From NCBI GenBank assembly GCA_036703315.1, contig DATNPH010000160.1:1-26245 (forward strand): a stretch of 26,245 bases of DNA, read 5' to 3'. Within the stretch, counting starts at the first letter, position 1; each line of letters begins with the position of its first letter. A program made the position numbers and the translations under genes. The stretch comes from DATNPH01 sp036703315. GTDB lineage: Bacteria; Cyanobacteriota; Cyanobacteriia; Cyanobacteriales; Coleofasciculaceae. The notes beneath the pieces were generated by a model. The model was not told where the DNA came from and made no database searches. It worked only from the letters and a program-made list of their open reading frames with translations. Of the stretch, positions 19,832-26,245 are shown in pieces.

Positions 19832-20611
19832 TTAGTCAAAAACACTAAAAATCCAAACAGTAACCACAGTCAAAACAAAAATGCCACCAAATCCAAACAA
19901 AGCCGCATTTTTCCAGCTAGAAGCTAAGCCCCATACAAAATGAGAGACTACTCCTCCTAAACCTCCAACAATTAGACCGATTACTAAGCCTAAACAAACT
20001 GATAAAATTAAAGTCTCTCGATTTCGTAAAGCTTGCTTTTTACGTGAGTCACTAGCTTTTTTCTTCTTTACATATTCTTTTGTAATACGTTCCTTCTTCT
20101 GTAACTTTTGCTCTTCTTCTTGCCTTTCTTGCGTGTAGCATAACTTGTGAGCATAAACAGGCTCAGTAATCCAGCCTGTCAAAAAGGGACGACTTACTTC
20201 TTTAACTTTTACTTCTAAGCTCTTGTTAAGATGCAAGCCACAGTAGGAACAAGCAGCGAAAGAAGGGTCTTCTAGCCTTGTCGAAAATTCATGCCCACAT
20301 TGATAACAAGTTACCCAACTCCCTGTGTCGAATTGAATGGAAACTTTGCATACAGGACAACTGGTTCTCGATCTTCCTATCCTGATCTGGCTGACTTGAG
20401 CATGGCAAGTAGGATGAAAAAATTTAACTGAGATTCGATTCTCAGCTCCACCATATTCTTTTGTAGTTTTAAGCGCATCTGACCGCTTCATTTGCTGACA
20501 ACAAACAATACACTTTACTCCGAAAGGATATCGGGTTGTGCAACGCGGACATTGGGAAGCTTGAGAACTAGCAAGTCCACCACATTCAATACACTTTAGG
20601 AGGGTAGTCAT
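19832..20611 (-). CDS. Multi-zinc-ribbon membrane protein
   Basis: A 259-residue protein of unknown function. The first 140 residues hold several Cys-x2-Cys knuckles: CIECG (7-11), CPRC (21-24), CIVCC (34-38), then CPVC, CYQCG and CSYCG, with His residues between them, enough for about three zinc sites. A highly charged Lys/Glu helix follows (about 168-200, likely coiled coil), then two transmembrane segments (about 201-225 and 236-258) separated by WKNAALFGFGG. The zinc part should face the cytoplasm. It is the last gene of the - strand run with the FHA proteins, 74 bp after its neighbour; it may belong to the same unit or have its own promoter. Confidence 0.8.
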   Translation of the reverse strand: MTTLLKCIECGGLASSQASQCPRCTTRYPFGVKCIVCCQQMKRSDALKTTKEYGGAENRISVKFFHPTCHAQVSQIRIGRSRTSCPVCKVSIQFDTGSWVTCYQCGHEFSTRLEDPSFAACSYCGLHLNKSLEVKVKEVSRPFLTGWITEPVYAHKLCYTQERQEEEQKLQKKERITKEYVKKKKASDSRKKQALRNRETLILSVCLGLVIGLIVGGLGGVVSHFVWGLASSWKNAALFGFGGIFVLTVVTVWIFSVFD

Positions 20612-20685
20612 ACTGAATTTCTCCTACTTTTCTCTAGAGAAAAAACTTACGTTTATTCAAAAAGCTGAATAACGCTAGCTGCTCG

Positions 20686-21141
20686 TTACACTATCTGCCC
20701 TCCCTGGAAGCGCCAGCGAGGAAATAAAATCCGCATGAGGCTATGAGACGCTATAAAGATACCTAGCCAAACTAAGCTGTAATGTAGAACAAACCAAGGC
20801 AATGATAGATCCTCTTTCGGCACACTAGGCAAGCCAAATAGTTTTACACTACACGCTAAGAATATAGCCTCCCAAATCCCAGCAAGCAACTGTAATGCTC
20901 CCGGCCAATCCCGATCCCAACGAAATGTCTGGAGATAGTTATAAAGAATGTCCCAGCCACAGCCAAAGACGGCTAAATAGATCAGTACCCGGAAATAACC
21001 AGCACTGAGGTTTGGTCCAATTAGCCCTAAGTAAAAGGGCAGGGTGATTAAAACACCAACTGTTGCAAATAGAAATAACCGGGTTTGCCAGCGTCCAAAT
21101 AAGGTAGGAGTCATAGAAAAGTCAAAAGATATCAGAGACAC
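20686..21141 (-). CDS. Four-helix integral membrane protein, unknown
   Basis: A 151-residue protein with about four hydrophobic segments (22-42, 50-65, 84-102, 116-134) and short loops rich in Trp and Arg (GRWQTRLFLF, TFRWDRDWPGA, FPRWRF). I do not recognise the family. ATG 21141 is used; ATG 21114 (residue 10) is an alternative start that would put the first basic residues at the N-terminus. It lies 47 bp after the FHA-oxidoreductase gene and is likely cotranscribed with it, so a membrane partner of the FHA proteins is a reasonable guess. Confidence 0.75.
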   Translation of the reverse strand: MSLISFDFSMTPTLFGRWQTRLFLFATVGVLITLPFYLGLIGPNLSAGYFRVLIYLAVFGCGWDILYNYLQTFRWDRDWPGALQLLAGIWEAIFLACSVKLFGLPSVPKEDLSLPWFVLHYSLVWLGIFIASHSLMRILFPRWRFQGGQIV

Positions 21142-21188
21142 TCATATTGCAATTTGAGATTTTGGATACAAGTGAAAACTTAGAAGCC

Positions 21189-23168
21189 TTAAGGCGATTG
21201 ATTGCCTACCCACTTTAACCATTGCGAAATAGAACTTAATGCGTTTAGTCGGTGGATTCCAGGTGCCTTGGCAGTGGCTAGAGAATCCACAGAACAAAGG
21301 GCTGAATATTGCAATCCCAGAAAGCTGTCAACAGCGGCATAGGGACCACCTAAAGTAATCGCACCAGCCGCATACATCCGACTCCGTAACCCGCGCATTT
21401 GTTGCAATTCAAAATCATTGCTTACACTCAAACGCCCTAAGTAATTAAGCGGAAGGTTGTAATGCGTCACAAGGTCATCCAGAAGAGGACTCGCTTTTGC
21501 ATTGGCGTCAAGCCCTGTGGCATCAATAATAAAGTCGGCTTCTAGACGCATTTGTCCTTTAAATTTTTGCTCCTGAATATAAGTGATGATGCCGCTTGGT
21601 TCTCGTTCAACACGCTCGACTTCACCGAACTCAATTTTGTACCAGCCCTGATTGAGTCCTTCTTCGATAATATGTTTCCAATCGTGACGGTCAGCCGTTG
21701 TTGTGCCGCCCCAATCGGCGAGTAAGCGCTGTCGCTCATTCGGATCAGCTTTTTCTAGCATTACCCGAAGTTCTCCACCCCAGCAAGCTTTGGGCCAGTT
21801 GAAGGGTTGAAATTCGTAGTGGTGTTTAACTCGCCGTTGGGAGGTGCCGAATCGGTTACCTTGAGGTTTGGGCGATCGCATCAAGTGCACTAATCGTATC
21901 TGTGGGTGGCGCTGCCGTGCTTCATAAACTCGCTGTACAATCCGCGAAGCAACAATCCCACGACCACGAATCATGAGGGTACCGCCATAACGCTCTAAAT
22001 GGTCGTAAACGTGGTCATGCGGTTCGTAGGCATTTACTACTGACTTGAAATCATTGGTTTTTTCCCGATACGCTTGCAAATCTGGGAGAAACTTAATTGC
22101 CGGGTAGCCTGTTGCTAGATGAACATAGCGGGTAATCAGGAACGCATGGTCACGCTGTCCGGTGCGAGTCCGGGAATAGGCGATCGCATAACGCCCATCT
22201 GTCGTTTTCCGAATCGAACGAACGCTTGCGTAACGAAATATCTGATCCCAACCAATTCGCTTCGCTTCCCGATCCAAGGAATCAAACACATTACCAGCGC
22301 GAGGCGTATAGGTTTGAGCGAATGTCGGTTCAGAAAACACCTGCCATAGATAGCCTAATGCTGCCCCTACACGTCCCTGACCCAAATCGTGCCATGCCTC
22401 TCGCAGAGCATAACTGGGCCAACCCCAGATATTATCAGGACAAGAATCAGAATTAGAGCGTAGCCGCTCATGAAGGGGTATTTGCGAACTCAGACAAAGC
22501 TGCTTATAACGACTGTAGGGTTGTGGGTCAATCCCTAAAGCGGCAATCTGACCGATTTTCACCCCGTAAATTCTCAATAAATCCACCCAGACAAAACTGC
22601 CCAATCCTGCCCCGATAGCTGCATAATCCACTTCATCCACCGACAATCCAGTGGCATGAAGGTCTTGCACTGCAACTTCAGGTGATTGAAACGTCGGTGG
22701 AGGAAAGTTACTGCCAACTGGTACGACTGGCGGAGGTGGGGGTTGGCTGGGGTCTGGTAGTTGTGTATCTGGATTAAAGAAAATTTGGGAATTTTGAGCA
22801 GGAGGAGATGGCTGCGATCGCACCCCAAAGCTGACAGTGATGTGGTAAGGACCAATTTGTAGCGAATCACCATTTGTCAACGACGCACGAGTGTTCACGG
22901 CAACACGGGTGCCATTAACAAAAATACCGTTGCGGCTATTCTGGTCAATGACCACCAACCCGCCAGTATCTTGGTCAATCAATGCATGGAAGCGAGAAAC
23001 CTCAAGACTATTAAGAACCATCCGGGCGACAGGACGCCCCTGAATTTGGGCTGGCATCTCATTAAAGTCACGCCCTAGTGCAATGGGGATACCTAGGATT
23101 GGTTCTCGGCGTTCTCCCGTTGCTGGATCGTCCCAACTTAACTGAATGCGCAAGGGTGCAGAATTCAT
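21189..23168 (-). CDS. FHA domain fused to a Rossmann-type FAD/NAD(P) oxidoreductase-like domain
   Basis: A 659-residue fusion. Residues 1-117 form a forkhead-associated domain that binds phosphothreonine peptides: LGRDF (31-35), LEVSRFHA (55-62) and DQNSRNGIFVNG (75-86), with the key Arg33, Ser58, His61 and Asn85. Next is a Pro-rich linker (118-162). From about 180 a dinucleotide-binding fold begins with VDYAAIGAGLGSFVWVDLLR (Gly186, Gly188 and Gly190), and later come MIRGRGIVASRIVQ and ADFIIDATGLDANAK, typical of FAD-dependent monooxygenase/lysine-ornithine-hydroxylase-like proteins. Whether it still binds FAD or catalyses anything is unknown. Beside a second FHA protein 14 bp upstream; a phosphothreonine signal from a Hanks kinase is the likely input. 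Confidence 0.9.
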   Translation of the reverse strand: MNSAPLRIQLSWDDPATGERREPILGIPIALGRDFNEMPAQIQGRPVARMVLNSLEVSRFHALIDQDTGGLVVIDQNSRNGIFVNGTRVAVNTRASLTNGDSLQIGPYHITVSFGVRSQPSPPAQNSQIFFNPDTQLPDPSQPPPPPVVPVGSNFPPPTFQSPEVAVQDLHATGLSVDEVDYAAIGAGLGSFVWVDLLRIYGVKIGQIAALGIDPQPYSRYKQLCLSSQIPLHERLRSNSDSCPDNIWGWPSYALREAWHDLGQGRVGAALGYLWQVFSEPTFAQTYTPRAGNVFDSLDREAKRIGWDQIFRYASVRSIRKTTDGRYAIAYSRTRTGQRDHAFLITRYVHLATGYPAIKFLPDLQAYREKTNDFKSVVNAYEPHDHVYDHLERYGGTLMIRGRGIVASRIVQRVYEARQRHPQIRLVHLMRSPKPQGNRFGTSQRRVKHHYEFQPFNWPKACWGGELRVMLEKADPNERQRLLADWGGTTTADRHDWKHIIEEGLNQGWYKIEFGEVERVEREPSGIITYIQEQKFKGQMRLEADFIIDATGLDANAKASPLLDDLVTHYNLPLNYLGRLSVSNDFELQQMRGLRSRMYAAGAITLGGPYAAVDSFLGLQYSALCSVDSLATAKAPGIHRLNALSSISQWLKWVGNQSP

Positions 23169-23182
23169 AAGCTTAACTCACC

Positions 23183-23740
23183 CTAGTTACCGTTGTGCGC
23201 CATTAAAACACTTGCCGCTGCCGCTAGGGAGGTACCGCACCACTGACATCCTAAATCAATGCGATCGTAGGGAGAAACTCGACGGCAATTTGGACACTGT
23301 AAGCCATAAGATGCAACATTTGGGACGGGTTGATTGACTGCGTGATTAACGGCTGCCACAGCTTGCGGTGAAACTAAAATTGTTGGCGGGATACTGTTGT
23401 TGACGGCAGCCAGAGAAACAGCAATGACGTTCAGTGCCACTTGCCCCAAAAAAATCGTGCTACCTTGACTCAAAGGCACCTCTCCCTGAGGAATTTGCCG
23501 TCCATCTACCATTGGGGGATTAGTAGGACGGAGGTTTCGCAGGGCAAAAGCGTGAGTTGAAGGGTTAAAAAAGATTTCGACGTGCAGCCCTGATACAGTG
23601 GGGTCACTCAAAACCAAATCGCACCGTGCTGGGTCACGACCAAGCCGTACAGTCCCCGAATACTTACTCAGTTGTTGGTGACGAATTGTTTCTCTTCTAA
23701 GCTGACCTGCTTCTTGCCACTCTAACGTTAGTTCATGCAT
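23183..23740 (-). CDS. FHA domain protein with C-terminal zinc ribbon
   Basis: A 185-residue cytoplasmic protein and first gene of the FHA run. The FHA domain spans about 20-110: VRLGRDPARCDLVL (31-44), SDPTVSGLHVEI (45-56, Ser50 and His53) and a late strand TIFLGQVALNVI. In place of a strict SxxH-N pattern it has NPPMVDGRQI. The last part (149-168) is a Cys4 zinc ribbon, CPNC and CQWC. FHA binds phosphothreonine, so this should be an adaptor linking kinase signalling to the next genes. The two FHA domains of the cluster are only distantly alike. It shares no overlap with the following gene (14-bp gap). Confidence 0.9.
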   Translation of the reverse strand: MHELTLEWQEAGQLRRETIRHQQLSKYSGTVRLGRDPARCDLVLSDPTVSGLHVEIFFNPSTHAFALRNLRPTNPPMVDGRQIPQGEVPLSQGSTIFLGQVALNVIAVSLAAVNNSIPPTILVSPQAVAAVNHAVNQPVPNVASYGLQCPNCRRVSPYDRIDLGCQWCGTSLAAAASVLMAHNGN

Positions 23741-23837
23741 ATCCTTAGGTTTTTAACTTTCTAATAAAAACTTCAGCTGATAACCGTTGAATTCCCAATT
23801 ATGATTCTGACTAGCAAAAGATTAGGATGGCTATTTT

Positions 23838-24101
23838 ATGGAACGTAACGTAATGTGGGTTCCCTGGAGTGCTCGCGGATTAGAGATCTGCGCTTAATCT
23901 GGCTTGAGTGTTGCCTATATTGCCGTACCTGAGATGGAACTGAAGGCGGCAGGACAGCGCTACACCTGTTTAGAGCGTCACTCTCAATGTGGGGTGTATA
24001 TGTATGAAGGCTTGTTTAGAGGATTTACCGCGAAACTCCTGGTCGATGCTGATGGGCTAGTGATTGATTATCCTCAAACGTTTAGGAGAGTTTGGAATTA
24101 G
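23838..24101 (+). pseudogene. Decayed glycolipid-binding-family (PF06475-like) gene
   Basis: One reading frame interrupted by one stop. It opens at ATG 23838 with MERNVMWVPWSARGLEICA, which resembles the N-terminus of the putative glycolipid-binding family, then TAA (23895-23897). In the same frame it continues SGLSVAYIAVPEMEL, RYTCLE, GVYMYEG and FTAKLLVDADGLVIDYPQTF to TAG, which matches the C-terminus of that family (RYT-L, Y-YE, F-A-L-VDADGLV-DYP). Members are about 190 residues; the central 100 or so are missing, so an internal deletion plus the stop leave two ends joined. Family assignment is from memory of its motifs. Confidence 0.65.
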
Positions 24102-24703
24102 TAGCAAATAAAAGTTTTTTTGCCTAGCACCTTGTTTCTGGCAAAGACTCTCTCTTGTTTTTTATCTCATCTGTCCTATTATTGCCTGCGGAATAGATGA
24201 ATACAAGCGATAGCAGGCGCGATCGAGGTAGGTTTTAGGATTGTCAGGAGAGATGCAAACACTTGTATATCAAAGACCTAATTAGATGTAGAAAGCTTTA
24301 CAACAATCGAGCGCTGCACTACACGCTGCTCTAATTTTTCAGAGAGGGTGATAAGAAAATTCGTGGAAGTGGGTAAGTTTATTATAGGAATTCACAAATC
24401 TTGAATCTACACTTTTTCTGCTAGTTAGTCGTCCTATGCGTAGGGATGACACTAGTAATAAGTAGCGTACACTTATTGGTAGTGTTGGCGTTCATATTGG
24501 TTTGGATAGATTTTTGTTTGGATAGATTGCAGTTCAGTTGAGCTTTGAACTCGATCTGGAATGAAAATTTATGCCAGAAATAGATGCTGTATCTAGAAAA
24601 TAAGTGGTTATTTAAGATTCAGGAATCCTTTTATATCTTAGGTATGTGAGCGTGTTCTTCATCCTTTTGTATTCCATTCTTTGTTGGAGGTTCTAGTTAG
24701 TTT
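24102..24703. other. Gene-free stretch before the HAF-repeat gene
   Basis: About 600 bp, AT-rich, with no gene seen. It holds a 12-bp direct repeat (24501-24528) and an imperfect hairpin around 24428-24450. The last part has GGAGG (24686-24690), 13 nt before the ATG of the next gene. No clear promoter is visible. Confidence 0.5.
24501..24528. repeat. 12-bp direct repeat TTTGGATAGATT
   Basis: Two identical copies at 24501-24512 and 24517-24528, 16 bp apart start to start (each preceded by G), about 175 bp upstream of the HAF-repeat gene. The spacing of about 1.5 helical turns could suit a regulator but nothing confirms that. Confidence 0.6.
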
Positions 24704-25756
24704 ATGACAACGCTTCTCTTGAAAAAATTGTCAACCGGGTTAGCTGTCGCAATGGTTCTTGGCGTGGGAAGCTCCATGTCTGTTGGCAATGCCTTCACAA
24801 GTTTTTCTTATACCGTCACTGACCTAGGCACTCTCGGCGGTACTTATAGTGAAGCGAATGGTATCAACGACGCAGAACAAGTCGTTGGTTCTTCGACTAT
24901 CAAAACCTCCAACAAGTCTTTTGTGCGGCACGCCTTCATGTGGGAACAGGACAAAATGATTGACTTGGGCACTCTTGGTGGCAAATCCAGTAACGCCTTG
25001 AGCATTAACAACGCTGGGAAAGTGGTGGGTCAGTCGGACACCAGCAATGACCCAGACGGCGGTGCGAGGCATGCCTTTTTATGGAACAAAGGTCAGATGG
25101 CTGCATTGAAAAGCTTAGGCGGCAGTTACAGCTTTGCCTATGCCATTAATAATGCAGGGCAGGTGGTCGGTGATTCATCCACCAGTAGTGGGTCTATGCA
25201 AGCCGCCTTATGGCAAAATGACAAGGTAACTGGCTTGGGAACCCTTCCTGGCGATCAGGTCAGCAGCGCCAGAGGTATTAACGCTGCGGGGAAAGTAGTC
25301 GGCGTTTCGGCGATTAGCGATCGCTTGTCACACCCCTTCTTGTGGGAAAGCGGCAACATGCGTGAATTAGGCAACTTTAGCATTCCCACCAGCATTAATA
25401 ACAGGGGACTGGTGGTTGGCTATTCGCAAAGCGGGCCTTCTAAGCAGCGTGCAGTCTTGTGGAAAAACGGCATCGAGATTGACTTGGGCACCCTTGGGGG
25501 TACTTCTAGCATAGCCAAAGCGATTAACAATGTGGGGACGGTGGTAGGGAGTTCGACCACCAGCAGTGGATCTCCTCACGCCTTCGTGTGGAAAAACGGC
25601 AAAATGATTGAGCTCAACAAGCTACTACCGCCCAATTCTGGCTGGAAGCTGCAATATGCTAATGCGATCAATAACAAAGGGCAGATTGTAGGTTATGGCA
25701 CATTTGAAGGTCAAACCAGAGCTTTCCTCTTAAAGCCTTTGAAGGTTTCTCCATAA
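24704..25756 (+). CDS. Secreted HAF-repeat protein
   Basis: A 350-residue exported protein. Residues 1-30 are a signal peptide (basic LLLKKLSTG, then a hydrophobic stretch LAVAMVLGVG). The rest is about seven repeats of 45-50 residues of the HAF type: a strand pair DLGTLGG followed by S-A-x-x-INNAGQVVG and then HAFLWxxG (for example at about 40-60, 85-105 and 260-290). These repeats should fold into a beta-propeller-like structure. The function is unknown in the family; members often occur as surface or secreted proteins. There is no sorting signal or PEP-CTERM at the C-terminus, which ends KPLKVSP. The start has GGAGG 13 nt upstream. Confidence 0.9.
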   Translation: MTTLLLKKLSTGLAVAMVLGVGSSMSVGNAFTSFSYTVTDLGTLGGTYSEANGINDAEQVVGSSTIKTSNKSFVRHAFMWEQDKMIDLGTLGGKSSNALSINNAGKVVGQSDTSNDPDGGARHAFLWNKGQMAALKSLGGSYSFAYAINNAGQVVGDSSTSSGSMQAALWQNDKVTGLGTLPGDQVSSARGINAAGKVVGVSAISDRLSHPFLWESGNMRELGNFSIPTSINNRGLVVGYSQSGPSKQRAVLWKNGIEIDLGTLGGTSSIAKAINNVGTVVGSSTTSSGSPHAFVWKNGKMIELNKLLPPNSGWKLQYANAINNKGQIVGYGTFEGQTRAFLLKPLKVSP

Positions 25757-25868
25757 GTGAGAAGAGCATTAAACATATTGCTCCTATGGGCGGAACTGTT
25801 AGGCTGAGTTTGGCTATCTCTGCCAGGTTGTGGCAGAGGATGGCACTCCCTTCAAAGCATTGCCGATG

Positions 25869-25884
25869 AAACGCGATCGCGTTT
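25869..25884. repeat. 16-bp perfect palindrome around a HIP1 site
   Basis: AAACGCGATCGCGTTT reads the same on both strands and includes the HIP1 octamer GCGATCGC. HIP1 sites are scattered across cyanobacterial genomes; an extended perfect palindrome is less usual. Confidence 0.85.
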
Positions 25885-25963
25885 TGGCTGTCTGGTATAG
25901 CTGTCGCCATAAAGGTTAGGACAGATCTAACGGTTGAAACAACTACGTATCAGTAATAAACAT

Positions 25964-25990
25964 AAAAGCCCTCTGCATAAGAGCCTTTTG
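25964..25990. terminator. Possible bidirectional terminator
   Basis: AAAAG/CTTTT and CTCT/AGAG form a bulged stem around GCATA, with T's on the + side and A's before it that would be T's on the - strand. It sits between two convergent genes, as expected, but the helix is weak. Confidence 0.35.
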
Positions 25991-26122
25991 CTATATAAGG
26001 TGGAGTGCGATCGCTTCTTTTGTATCATCTGGGGATAAGGGCGGCAATGTCAGCTTAAGGACAAGCTTTGTTGCCCAAGGGAGCGATCGCGAAGCACTGC
26101 TGGAAAGCCGATCGCAACGCCT

Positions 26123-26245
26123 CTATTGAATCAGTGAATCTTCCAACTCCACTGCACCCAGCGCTTTTAGCGTAGCTTTCTGGGCATCCGTTAAACCCGT
26201 GACACCTGTAATGTTCATGCCTTCGTAGGGTTTGGGGACTGGTAG
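26123..26245 (-). CDS. C-terminal end of a protein, cut by the window edge
   Basis: The last 40 codons of a - strand gene that begins outside the window; stop TAG at 26125-26123. The readable part contains KPYEGMNITGVTGLTDAQKA and TLKALGAVE. I associate this ending with the C-termini of cyanobacterial pentapeptide-repeat or large signalling (NACHT-type) proteins, from memory and with low certainty. It is convergent with the HAF-repeat gene. Confidence 0.7.
   Translation of the reverse strand, partial: LPVPKPYEGMNITGVTGLTDAQKATLKALGAVELEDSLIQ

Larger units (their letters stand above)
25757..26122. other. Gene-free convergent stretch after the HAF gene
   Basis: About 365 bp. It contains an 8-bp hairpin CTCTGCCA/TGGCAGAG (25818-25838), a 16-bp palindrome around a HIP1 site, a possible bidirectional terminator at 25964-25990 and two further HIP1 sites. 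No gene was found. Confidence 0.5.

Noticed and set aside
24824..25579. Antisense frames within the HAF-repeat gene
   Set aside because: They arise from the repeat sequence read backwards and show no independent signals.

Overview
The window is chromosomal DNA of a cyanobacterium. The evidence is a psbD-psbC (photosystem II D2/CP43) gene pair, about two dozen copies of the octamer GCGATCGC (HIP1) counted by eye in 26 kb, heptanucleotide tandem repeats of the STRR type, and several conserved cyanobacterial genes (YggT/Ycf19, a zinc-ribbon Ser/Thr kinase with a C-terminal membrane domain, a CHASE3/PAS/GAF adenylate cyclase, HAF-repeat protein). I cannot fix the genus from sequence alone. No CRISPR array, rRNA or intact transposase gene was found.

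Layout. 1-1925: end of psbD, then psbC, then a strong terminator. The two genes do not overlap as they usually do; an 88-bp spacer with a 15-bp hairpin separates them and the ancestral overlap sequence appears twice. 1926-2698: gene-free stretch with a possible structured RNA. 2708-4430: upp-like uracil phosphoribosyltransferase, a YtxH-like membrane/coiled-coil protein and YggT, all on the + strand. 4598-5851: two conserved hypotheticals. 5863-9466 (- strand): a tightly overlapping operon of a Kef-type cation/H+ antiporter with stress-protein-like tail, a small anchored protein, and aroE (shikimate dehydrogenase). 9836-12928: zinc-ribbon kinase, an O-methyltransferase preceded by heptamer repeats, and convergent trhO. 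13117-13189: tRNA-Ala(TGC). 13689-16538: large membrane adenylate cyclase. 16801-18060 (- strand): DAHP synthase, the entry enzyme of the shikimate pathway, with a long leader. 18246-19416: a ParB-like protein and a small secreted protein. 19446-19691: repeats and an IS200/IS605-like end remnant. 19832-23740 (- strand): a four-gene cluster of two FHA-domain proteins, a membrane protein and a zinc-ribbon membrane protein. 23838-24101: decayed glycolipid-binding-family gene. 24704-25756: secreted HAF-repeat protein. 26123-26245: C-terminal end of another - strand gene.

Most important observation. The DAHP synthase leader (17713-17989, - strand) carries two consecutive peptide-dependent attenuators. 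Each has a short ORF crowded with Phe, Tyr and Trp codons (18 and 22 residues, sharing a Y-x-F-Y-F-W-x-R core), then a Rho-independent terminator. In each, the last codons of the peptide are complementary to the 5' arm of the terminator (11-bp and 8-bp antiterminators). This predicts that ribosome stalling for lack of charged aromatic tRNAs switches on the first enzyme of aromatic amino acid synthesis. The tandem arrangement looks like a duplicated cassette, and I know of no description of it in cyanobacteria. The other shikimate-pathway gene in the window, aroE, lies in a different operon without such a leader.
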